A stretch of 5,063 bases of DNA, from assembly GCA_903904635.1 (NCBI GenBank), contig CAIVDH010000326.1, positions 1 through 5,063 on the forward strand, in the 5' to 3' direction. The position numbers were made by a program, and so were the translations under genes. The notes beneath the pieces are model-generated. The model was not told the DNA's origin and did not search any database. It was given only the letters and a program-made list of their open reading frames with translations. Shown one piece after another: positions 1 to 5,063 of this stretch (position 1 is the stretch's first letter; the number at the start of each line of letters is the position of its first letter). This stretch comes from an uncultured Burkholderiales bacterium (GTDB lineage: Bacteria; Pseudomonadota; Gammaproteobacteria; Burkholderiales; Burkholderiaceae_D).

Positions 1-1742
1 AAGGCAGCATGTACGCAGCAATAATCAAATTCAATACCTTGGCCGATACGATTAGGCCCGCCACCCAGCACCATGATTTTTTTGCGATTAGTCGGATTGG
101 ATTCGCACTCTTCTTCATAGGTGGAATACATGTAGGCGGTATCGGTGGCAAATTCACCGGCGCAGGTATCGACACGCTTGTAAACCGGACGCAAATTAAA
201 TGCATGACGATACTCACGCACTGCTTTGTCTGTAGTCTTGAGTAATTTAGCCAAACGTCTATCCGCAAAACCTTTGCGCTTTAATACCAGCAGCGTAGCT
301 TTATCGATGGCATCCAATGACTGCGTATCTAGCCATAATTCAATATCAATGAGTTCTTTAATTTGCGCCAGAAACCACGGATCAATATGCGTTAACTGAT
401 GCACTTCTTCCATCGTAAAGCCTTGGGCGAATGCGTCACCCACATACCAGATACGTTCTGGTCCGGGCTCACCAAGCTCCTCTTCAATCACTTCGCGATC
501 GGTGGTTTTTTCATTCATGCCATCAACACCAACCTCTAGGCCGCGCAATGCTTTTTGAAACGACTCCTGAAAGGTGCGGCCGATTGCCATCACTTCACCG
601 ACTGACTTCATTTGTGTCGTCAGATGACTGTCTGCAGTGGGGAATTTTTCAAAAGCAAAACGCGGAATCTTGGTCACAACATAATCAATACTCGGCTCAA
701 ACGAAGCCGGCGTAGCACCGCCAGTGATTTCATTGCGCAATTCGTCCAGCGTAAAACCGACTGCCAGCTTGGCTGCGATTTTTGCAATCGGAAAACCGGT
801 TGCTTTGGAAGCCAGCGCAGAAGAACGAGAGACGCGCGGGTTCATTTCAATGACGATCATGCGGCCATCATCAGGATTAACCGCAAACTGCACATTGGAC
901 CCACCCGTATCAACGCCAATCTCGCGCAACACAGCGAGTGACGCATTACGCATGATCTGATATTCCTTGTCCGTCAGCGTTTGTGCTGGCGCCACGGTAA
1001 TGGAATCACCCGTATGCACACCCATAGGATCCAGATTTTCAATCGAGCAAACGATGATGCAGTTATCGTTCTTATCGCGCACGACTTCCATCTCGAACTC
1101 TTTCCAGCCGATCAGCGATTCTTCGATCAGTAGTTCCGTAGTCGGTGAAGCTTCCAGGCCGCGCTTGCAGATGGTTTCAAATTCTTCTGCGTTATAAGCG
1201 ATACCGCCACCGGTGCCGCCCATGGTGAATGAAGGACGAATAATGGTCGGGAACCCTAATTCTTTTTGCACTACCCATGACTCTTCCATGGAATGCGCCA
1301 CACCTGAACGCGCAGAACCCAGACCTATCTTGGTCATTGCATCTTTAAATTTTGATCGGTCTTCGGCTTTATCAATCGCCTCAGGACTCGCACCAATTAA
1401 TTCAACGCCGAATTTATCGAGCACGCCATGTCTGTGCAAATCCAGTGCGCAATTTAGCGCAGTCTGTCCGCCCATGGTGGGCAAAATAGCATCAGGCTTT
1501 TCTTTGGCAATAATACGTTCCAGCGTCTGCCAGGTAATCGGCTCTATGTAAGTCACGTCCGCCATTTCCGGATCGGTCATGATAGTGGCCGGATTGCTGT
1601 TAACGAGGATGACTTTGTAACCCTCTTCACGCAATGCCTTGCAAGCCTGCGCACCGGAGTAATCAAATTCACAGGCCTGCCCGATGATGATAGGGCCGGC
1701 ACCAATAATCAAAATACTTTTAATGTCGGTACGCTTAGCCAT
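1..1742 (-). CDS. carB: Carbamoyl-phosphate synthase large subunit, N-terminal 580 codons (cut by left window edge)
   Basis: CarB makes carbamoyl phosphate in the cytosol from bicarbonate, two ATP and the ammonia that CarA releases; the product feeds pyrimidine and arginine synthesis. The protein starts [20 protein letters not shown] and stays open without a stop to the window edge. That covers the first pre-ATP-grasp fold (about 1-127), the first ATP-grasp domain (about 128-400, the carboxyphosphate site), the oligomerisation region and the start of the second half ([10 protein letters not shown] just before the edge). Residues known from the E. coli enzyme fall at identical numbers: R129, R169, E215, H243, Q285, E299, N301 and R303, so there is no indel up to there and the site looks functional. 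The family is about 1070-1080 aa, so roughly the C-terminal 46% (second ATP site, allosteric domain) lies outside. The ATG overlaps the end of carA by 8 bp, and a GGAG lies 10 nt upstream, which supports translational coupling. Confidence 0.98.
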   Translation of the reverse strand, partial: MAKRTDIKSILIIGAGPIIIGQACEFDYSGAQACKALREEGYKVILVNSNPATIMTDPEMADVTYIEPITWQTLERIIAKEKPDAILPTMGGQTALNCALDLHRHGVLDKFGVELIGASPEAIDKAEDRSKFKDAMTKIGLGSARSGVAHSMEESWVVQKELGFPTIIRPSFTMGGTGGGIAYNAEEFETICKRGLEASPTTELLIEESLIGWKEFEMEVVRDKNDNCIIVCSIENLDPMGVHTGDSITVAPAQTLTDKEYQIMRNASLAVLREIGVDTGGSNVQFAVNPDDGRMIVIEMNPRVSRSSALASKATGFPIAKIAAKLAVGFTLDELRNEITGGATPASFEPSIDYVVTKIPRFAFEKFPTADSHLTTQMKSVGEVMAIGRTFQESFQKALRGLEVGVDGMNEKTTDREVIEEELGEPGPERIWYVGDAFAQGFTMEEVHQLTHIDPWFLAQIKELIDIELWLDTQSLDAIDKATLLVLKRKGFADRRLAKLLKTTDKAVREYRHAFNLRPVYKRVDTCAGEFATDTAYMYSTYEEECESNPTNRKKIMVLGGGPNRIGQGIEFDYCCVHAA

Positions 1743-2889
1743 TTTTGTGAGTCTCCATCATCGCCACAAAGCGATCGAACAAGGGGGCAATGTCATGCGG
1801 GCCGGGCGAGGCTTCAGGATGTCCCTGAAAGCAGAATGCCGGGCGATCAGTGCGGGCAAAGCCCTGCAGCGAGCCATCGAAAAGTGATACATGGGTTACG
1901 CGGCAGTTTGCAGGCAAGCTAGCCTGATCGACTGCGAAGCCATGATTTTGTGAAGTGATATGCACTTGTTTGGTATCGAGATCTTGGACCGGATGATTGG
2001 CACCGTGATGACCAAACTTCATCTTCAAGGTGCGCGCACCCGAGGCCAAGGCCATGATCTGATGGCCCAGGCAAATGCCAAAAGTCGGCATGCCCGCATC
2101 AATCAGTTCACGGGCCGCAGCTATCGCGTAATCACAAGGCTCGGGATCGCCCGGGCCGTTCGAGAGAAAAATACCGTCCGGCTTCAATGCCATCGCCTCG
2201 GCAGCCGAAGATTGCGCCGGCAATACCGTCACCTTGCAGCCGCGTTCAGCCAGCATACGCAAAATGTTGTACTTGACGCCGTAATCGAAGGCAACCACAT
2301 GAAATTTTGGTGCGGTTTGCTTTCCATAGCCGCTACCCAGTTTCCATTCGGTCTGCGTCCACTCATAGGCTTTGGTCGTCGAGACTACCTTGGCCAGATC
2401 CATGCCGGCTATGCCAGTGAAAGCACGCGCACGCTCTAACGCCATCTCAGGCGTGGCATCTGCACCGGCCAAAATAGCGCCGCTCTGCGCGCCTTTTTCA
2501 CGCAAAATTCTGGTCAGCTTGCGCGTATCAATGCCCGCAATCGCGACAATGTTTTCCGCTTTCAGATAATCAGAGAGGCTTTGCGTGGCGCGGAAATTAG
2601 AAACTTGTATGGGCAAATCACGAATGATCAGACCGGCTGCATGCACCTTGTCAGACTCGACGTCTTCCGGATTGACACCGGTGTTGCCTATATGTGGATA
2701 AGTCAGCGTGACGATCTGACGACTGTAGCTCGGGTCAGTGAGTATTTCCTGATAGCCCGTCATGGCAGTATTGAAAACGACTTCGCCGCTGGTGTGACCA
2801 GCAGCACCAATAGAAAAACCCTGAAAAATCGAGCCATCCGCGAGCGCGAGTATGGCCGGCACTGTGTTGGCCGTAAAAAATGGCGGCAA
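1735..2889 (-). CDS. carA: Carbamoyl-phosphate synthase small (glutamine amidotransferase) subunit
   Basis: CarA hydrolyses glutamine and passes the ammonia through a tunnel to CarB. With the TTG start chosen here it is 384 aa, against 382 in E. coli. The N-terminal CPSase small-chain domain (about 1-150) carries the conserved stretches [11 protein letters not shown] and [13 protein letters not shown]. The class I glutamine amidotransferase domain (about 195-380) has SNGPGDP (243-249), the nucleophile C273 in FGICLGHQ, and the catalytic H357 and E359 in GHPEA. The triad is complete. The frame stays open for 21 more codons to another TTG at 2952, but those residues (arginine- and alanine-rich) do not look like CarA and no good ribosome-binding site precedes that codon. 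The TTG at 2889 has AGGAG 6 nt upstream, and the family's conserved sequence begins right after it. It is the first gene of carAB and overlaps carB by 8 bp. Identity is sure; the start is likely but rests on the spacing argument. Confidence 0.97.
   Translation of the reverse strand: MPPFFTANTVPAILALADGSIFQGFSIGAAGHTSGEVVFNTAMTGYQEILTDPSYSRQIVTLTYPHIGNTGVNPEDVESDKVHAAGLIIRDLPIQVSNFRATQSLSDYLKAENIVAIAGIDTRKLTRILREKGAQSGAILAGADATPEMALERARAFTGIAGMDLAKVVSTTKAYEWTQTEWKLGSGYGKQTAPKFHVVAFDYGVKYNILRMLAERGCKVTVLPAQSSAAEAMALKPDGIFLSNGPGDPEPCDYAIAAARELIDAGMPTFGICLGHQIMALASGARTLKMKFGHHGANHPVQDLDTKQVHITSQNHGFAVDQASLPANCRVTHVSLFDGSLQGFARTDRPAFCFQGHPEASPGPHDIAPLFDRFVAMMETHKNG
1753..1756 (-). promoter_or_regulatory. 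carB ribosome-binding site
   Basis: On the minus strand GGAG lies inside the last codons of carA, 10 nt before the carB ATG. The spacing is slightly long but workable. Together with the 8-bp overlap of the carA stop and the carB start, it supports this start and coupled translation of two subunits needed in equal amounts. Confidence 0.6.
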
Positions 2890-3041
2890 AGGTAACTCCT
2901 GAGTTGTTACCGCCGCTGCAAGACGCCTGCACGATTTTTCAATCCGTCTCAACCACTAAGGGTGGACGTGGACTGTATCGCTGCGGAACGAAGAGGGAAT
3001 ATGGGTGCGCGGGCGGCAGGGTAAATTAGTTAAACCTTGCA
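2890..3041 (-). other. carA 5' leader, non-coding
   Basis: About 150 nt lie between the candidate carA -10 box and the carA start. On the minus strand I see no run of four or more T after a GC-rich hairpin, so there is no sign of a pyrimidine-type attenuator, and no recognisable ArgR box. A weak fold around CCACCCTTAGTGG (2953-2965 region) and the repeat around the ribosome-binding site are the only structures seen. The 21 open codons directly before carA (2890-2952) appear to be chance. Confidence 0.45.
2891..2911 (-). promoter_or_regulatory. carA ribosome-binding site inside an inverted repeat
   Basis: A perfect 6-bp inverted repeat (GGTAAC at 2891-2896, GTTACC at 2906-2911) surrounds a 9-nt loop. 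On the minus-strand transcript the Shine-Dalgarno AGGAG (2900-2896) lies almost wholly in that loop, and the stem ends one base before the TTG start codon. The arrangement decides the carA start and could limit ribosome access. Whether it regulates anything is inference; the ribosome-binding site itself is well supported. Confidence 0.6.
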
Positions 3042-3071
3042 ATTATAGCCCGAAGGCACCCCTTCGGGCAA
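3042..3071 (-). promoter_or_regulatory. Candidate sigma-70 promoter for carAB
   Basis: Reading the minus strand, TTGCCC (3071-3066, four of six consensus bases) is followed by an 18-bp spacer and a perfect TATAAT (3047-3042). Transcription would begin near 3035, giving a leader of about 145 nt before carA. The spacer is almost entirely filled by the hairpin at 3048-3069. The -10 box is convincing by sequence; the -35 is weak. It is the best promoter candidate between the GlcG-like gene and carA. Confidence 0.5.
3048..3069 (-). terminator. 9-bp perfect hairpin, possible terminator of the GlcG-like gene
   Basis: GCCCGAAGG and CCTTCGGGC form a perfect 9-bp stem with a 4-nt loop, 61 bp past the stop of the minus-strand gene at 3130-3537. 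The sequence after it on that strand (TATAATTGC) is A/T-rich but has no T-run, so it would be a poor intrinsic terminator. It could instead be a protein-binding dyad in the carA promoter, since it fills the spacer. Stem strength is seen directly; the role is inferred. Confidence 0.45.
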
Positions 3072-3129
3072 CATGCACTCTGGGTTAGCGAGTCGTGATC
3101 CGACCCGCCTTGCCAAAATTGAAACGTGT

Positions 3130-3537
3130 TTACAGGCCTAATGCGGCAATACCAGCACGCGCGATTTGCGCATCTTCACTAGACTTGACACCTGATACGC
3201 CAACAGCACCCACGCATACACCATTGACCAGCACAGGCACACCACCTTCAAGCAGGCCTTCAATATTTGGCGCAGACAAAAAGGAAAAACGTCCATTATT
3301 AATAATGTCTTCATAAATCTTGGTCTCACGCTGGCCTAAGGCTGCAGTGCGCGCCTTGGCAGGACCTATCGAAGCTGACAACGGTGCGGCGCCATCCAGC
3401 CTTTGCAGCCACAGCAAATTGCCGCCATCGTCTGCAATCGCTATGGTGACAGCCCATTTATTGGCCAGTGCCTCTGCCTCGGCAGCGGCGGCGATTTTTT
3501 TGACATCATCTAGCGTCATGACTGGTTTGGACTGCAT
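3130..3537 (-). CDS. GlcG/HbpS-type (DUF336, haem-degrading family) small protein
   Basis: This 135-aa protein matches the GlcG/HbpS family, which includes E. coli GlcG (role unknown) and Streptomyces HbpS (haem-binding). Visible family features are an N-terminal helix (LDDVKKIAAAAEAEA, about 9-23), the strand pair WAVTIAIADDGGNLLWLQRL with its DGG turn (about 28-47), a helix around IGPAKARTAAL (57-67), and the C-terminal GGVPVLVNGVCVGAVGVSG core (about 98-116) ending in SSEDAQIARAGIAAL. There is no signal peptide or membrane segment, so it is probably cytosolic. It is full length for a single-domain member. AAGGAG 5 nt before the ATG fixes the start over the internal ATG at codon 7. It sits alone, 240 bp upstream of carA on the same strand and divergent from the NlpC/P60 gene; nothing nearby belongs to glycolate or haem metabolism. 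Family is clear, ligand and function are not. Confidence 0.88.
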   Translation of the reverse strand: MQSKPVMTLDDVKKIAAAAEAEALANKWAVTIAIADDGGNLLWLQRLDGAAPLSASIGPAKARTAALGQRETKIYEDIINNGRFSFLSAPNIEGLLEGGVPVLVNGVCVGAVGVSGVKSSEDAQIARAGIAALGL

Positions 3538-3542
3538 GATTT

Positions 3543-3548
3543 CTCCTT
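3543..3548 (-). promoter_or_regulatory. Strong ribosome-binding site of the GlcG-like gene
   Basis: AAGGAG on the minus strand lies 5 nt before the ATG at 3537, preceded by a run of A. It selects this ATG rather than the in-frame ATG at 3519. Confidence 0.75.
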
Positions 3549-3563
3549 TTTTTGAAAGGGCAG

Positions 3564-3590
3564 ATTGTACGCCAACTCACCAATCATCAA
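3564..3590 (-). promoter_or_regulatory. Candidate promoter of the GlcG-like gene
   Basis: On the minus strand TACAAT (3569-3564, five of six consensus bases) lies about 27 bp upstream of the start codon. A possible -35, TTGATG (3590-3585), is separated by only 15 bp, shorter than the usual 16-18, so the -35 is doubtful. A transcript from here would have a leader of about 20 nt, enough for the AAGGAG site. Confidence 0.35.
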
Positions 3591-3620
3591 TTTAAAAGTG
3601 CATCTGAACCAGCCTACACT

Positions 3621-3650
3621 TTGACAAGGCCACCCGGCTTGGCTTACATT
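3621..3650 (+). promoter_or_regulatory. Candidate promoter of the NlpC/P60 gene
   Basis: A perfect -35 TTGACA (3621-3626) is followed after 18 bp by TACATT (3645-3650, four of six bases). Transcription would start near 3657. That is downstream of the earliest in-frame TTG (3649) and favours the later TTG at 3685 as the start of translation. Confidence 0.45.
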
Positions 3651-3672
3651 GCGCCCAACACTTGCTTTTAAT

Positions 3673-3676
3673 AAGG
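3673..3676 (+). promoter_or_regulatory. Ribosome-binding site of the NlpC/P60 gene
   Basis: AAGG lies 8 nt before the TTG at 3685. It is a modest match, but better than anything ahead of the other in-frame candidates (TTG 3649, ATG 3760). Confidence 0.4.
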
Positions 3677-3684
3677 CGCAGCGC

Positions 3685-4269
3685 TTGCCCATTCTTGCCA
3701 TAACTATTCGACATGCCCCTCGTGCCCTTTGGCGCAAAGGGCTGCTTGCGAGCGTAATCATGGCAACACTCAGCCTGCAACCAGCCTGGGCACAGGAAGA
3801 GCAGAAACAGGAATCAGCCAGCGCATTGAATAGCTTGGGCAACCTCAGTAGCCTCAGCAGCTTCACCGACCGTGCAGCCAATCTGGCAATTGAAGCGATG
3901 TCCCTAATCGGCATACATTACCGGCGCGGTGGCACTACGCCTGAAAACGGACTCGACTGCAGTGGCTTGGTACGCTATGTATTCAGAACAAACCGTGGCG
4001 CAGACCTGCCCCGTACATCAGCAGAAATGAGTAAGCTCGGTGAGCATGTAGACCAAAAAGATTTACAGCCCGGCGATCTGGTATTTTTTCATACACTCAG
4101 ACATGCGTTTTCTCATGTCGGCATTTATCTGGGTGACAATAAATTTATACACGCGCCATCAGCCGGCGGCAAAGTAAGAATAGAAAGTATGGATTTGTCT
4201 TACTGGAAAAACCGTTTTAATGGCGCACGCAGAATTGCAGACAATACCGAAACCGAAAACAATCGTTAA
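3685..4269 (+). CDS. Exported NlpC/P60-family (C40) peptidoglycan hydrolase
   Basis: NlpC/P60 enzymes are cysteine peptidases that cut stem-peptide bonds in peptidoglycan. With the TTG start chosen here the protein is 194 aa. A signal peptide is visible: a basic stretch (RHAPRALWRKG, about 9-19), a hydrophobic core (LLASVIMATLSL) and a likely cleavage after AWA at residue 36, so it acts in the periplasm. A Ser/Leu-rich linker with the near-repeat NLSSLSS follows, then the catalytic domain (about 60-185). The nucleophile is C92 in GLDCSGLVRYVF, the base H144 in SHVGIYLG, and the third polar residue H156 in FIHAPSAGGKVRI. PGDLVFF is also typical. No Cys follows the signal peptide, so it is not a lipoprotein, and no LysM or SH3 domain is present. 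The frame is open from a TTG at 3649, but that codon overlaps the proposed -10 box; ATG 3760 would destroy the signal peptide. Family certain, start moderately sure, exact bond cut unknown. Confidence 0.93.
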   Translation: MPILAITIRHAPRALWRKGLLASVIMATLSLQPAWAQEEQKQESASALNSLGNLSSLSSFTDRAANLAIEAMSLIGIHYRRGGTTPENGLDCSGLVRYVFRTNRGADLPRTSAEMSKLGEHVDQKDLQPGDLVFFHTLRHAFSHVGIYLGDNKFIHAPSAGGKVRIESMDLSYWKNRFNGARRIADNTETENNR

Positions 4270-5063
4270 GGTTTTGCGCGCAGCGCTTTTAACCGCTGAC
4301 GTATCCCTTCTATCTCCAGCATGGCAGCTTTCTCACCGGCCAATATCGCCAGGTTTCTGCCATTAAAATCATTACCCTTCATCGCGCCCAGCGCAGGTTG
4401 AATCACACTATCAGCCTGCTTTAATTCATACTGATTAATGCTCTGCCCCATGATGGCAAAAGTCTGCAGTAATACTTCAAATGTACTACCGGCAGCTTGC
4501 GCATCAGGCTGCGCAGATATATTTACAGCAATGATAAAATCTGCACCCATCTTGCGCGCAAAACTCACCGGCACAGGCGATACCAGCCCGCCATCGACAT
4601 AATCAATATTATTTATTTTTACCGGATTAAAAACACCTGGCACCGCCGATGAAGCGCGCACAGCCAGACCAGTGTTACCGCGTCTGAATAAAATTGGCTG
4701 CCCCGTATGCAAGTCCGTTGCCACGGCACCAAAGCTGATCTTGAGTTTTTCTATAGGCAGATTGCGCACAGACTTATTCACATAATTCTGTAGCCCCTCA
4801 CCCTTCAACACACCAGTAGACTGCGAAAAGAAAGGCACAGACCAATCAGAAATAGCCGCCTCTTCCATGTCCATCGCCATTTTTTGCAAAGCAAAGCCAT
4901 TATTACCTGCGGCATACAGCGCACCAACTAAACTGCCTGCGCTGGTACCCAACACCATATCAGGCACAATGCCGTTTGCTTCCAACACCTTGATCACACC
5001 AATATGGGCAAAGCCGCGTGCCGCGCCGCCGCCTAGCACAAGGGCGATTTTAATTTGACGCGC
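4266..5063 (-). CDS. Patatin-like phospholipase, RssA type (N-terminus cut by right window edge)
   Basis: Patatin-like proteins are lipid acyl hydrolases with a Ser-Asp dyad. 265 residues are visible, beginning ARQIKIALVLGGGAARGFAH and open to the edge, so the real start lies outside. A GTG at 5039 falls within the IALVLGGG strand and would remove part of the fold, so it is not the start. Seen in order are the oxyanion-hole loop GGGAARG (11-17), the nucleophile elbow GTSAG with S41, and DGG with the catalytic D157 followed by LVSPVPV. The domain is complete and looks active. The C-terminus ends in a charged helix (IRQRLKALRAKP) without membrane segments. Relatives in this group often carry an N-terminal lipoprotein or export signal; that part is not visible here. 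The gene runs convergent to the NlpC/P60 gene and overlaps its stop by 4 bp. Family certain; substrate unknown. Confidence 0.93.
   Translation of the reverse strand, partial: ARQIKIALVLGGGAARGFAHIGVIKVLEANGIVPDMVLGTSAGSLVGALYAAGNNGFALQKMAMDMEEAAISDWSVPFFSQSTGVLKGEGLQNYVNKSVRNLPIEKLKISFGAVATDLHTGQPILFRRGNTGLAVRASSAVPGVFNPVKINNIDYVDGGLVSPVPVSFARKMGADFIIAVNISAQPDAQAAGSTFEVLLQTFAIMGQSINQYELKQADSVIQPALGAMKGNDFNGRNLAILAGEKAAMLEIEGIRQRLKALRAKP
4276..4290 (+). terminator. Weak possible terminator of the NlpC/P60 gene, inside the opposing gene
   Basis: GCGC (4276-4279), a GCA loop and GCGC (4283-4286) are followed at once by TTTT (4287-4290), 6 bp past the NlpC/P60 stop. Outer GGTT (4270-4273) and AACC (4291-4294) could extend the pairing. 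The stem is only 4 bp, so it may be chance. The same bases encode the last residues of the patatin-like protein on the other strand. Confidence 0.25.

Noticed and set aside
431..1551. Several plus-strand open frames of 76-112 codons opposite carB
   Set aside because: They are antisense to an intact carB frame whose catalytic residues I checked position by position. Their translations are low-information and unconvincing as proteins.
1960..2439. Plus-strand open frame of 159 codons opposite carA
   Set aside because: It lies entirely within carA, which has full family motifs on the other strand; the translation resembles no known protein and has no good ribosome-binding site. It is a shadow frame.
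2890..2952. N-terminal extension of carA to a TTG at 2952
   Set aside because: It adds 21 residues with no likeness to CarA and no ribosome-binding site, while AAG/AGGAG spacing and family length fit the TTG at 2889.
2951..2967. Hairpin around CCAC/GTGG in the carA leader as an attenuator
   Set aside because: The stem is only 4 bp and no T-run follows, so there is nothing to support termination or an alternative fold.
3516..3914. Minus-strand 132-codon frame across the divergent promoter region
   Set aside because: It overlaps the start of the GlcG-like gene and the signal-peptide region of the NlpC/P60 gene, both well supported; its composition looks random.
5037..5039. GTG as the start of the patatin-like gene
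   Set aside because: It falls inside the conserved IALVLGGG strand, and the frame continues open to the window edge, so the true start is outside.
1..5063. Mobile elements, CRISPR arrays, tRNA genes, defence genes
   Set aside because: No direct repeat array, transposase-like frame, tRNA-like cloverleaf or defence-type domain was seen on either strand; the window is filled by ordinary housekeeping and envelope genes.

Overview
The window reads as ordinary chromosomal DNA of a Gram-negative bacterium, most likely a betaproteobacterium of the order Burkholderiales. An Oxalobacteraceae-like genome (Herminiimonas/Undibacterium type) is my best guess, from the protein flavour and gene neighbourhood; no database search was possible. 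Base composition looks moderate, around half G+C. There are no tRNA or rRNA genes, CRISPR arrays, insertion sequences or other signs of recent transfer. Five protein genes fill almost the whole window, and two of them run off its ends.

Layout. Positions 1-2889, minus strand, hold the carAB operon for carbamoyl-phosphate synthetase. carA (glutamine amidotransferase subunit, 384 aa, TTG start) overlaps the start of carB by 8 bp, and carB is cut by the left edge after 580 codons. Positions 2890-3129 are non-coding: the carA leader, a candidate carA promoter with a perfect TATAAT box, and a strong 9-bp hairpin lying inside that promoter's spacer. Positions 3130-3537, minus strand, encode a small GlcG/HbpS-type (DUF336) protein. 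Positions 3538-3684 are a divergent promoter region. Positions 3685-4269, plus strand, encode an exported NlpC/P60 cell-wall hydrolase. Positions 4266-5063, minus strand, encode a patatin-like (RssA-type) phospholipase, cut by the right edge. Its stop codon overlaps that of the NlpC/P60 gene, tail to tail.

How the genes relate. CarA releases ammonia from glutamine, and CarB uses it with bicarbonate and two ATP to make carbamoyl phosphate for pyrimidine and arginine synthesis. The other three genes have no evident metabolic link to carAB. The NlpC/P60 protein acts on peptidoglycan, and the patatin-like protein probably acts on lipids. The GlcG-like protein is a cytosolic protein of uncertain role.

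I found no undescribed biological system. The points worth a second look are regulatory or architectural: the carA ribosome-binding site held in the loop of an inverted repeat before a TTG start, the promoter that overlaps a hairpin upstream of carA, the convergent genes sharing a TTAA stop, and a possible terminator embedded in the opposing gene.
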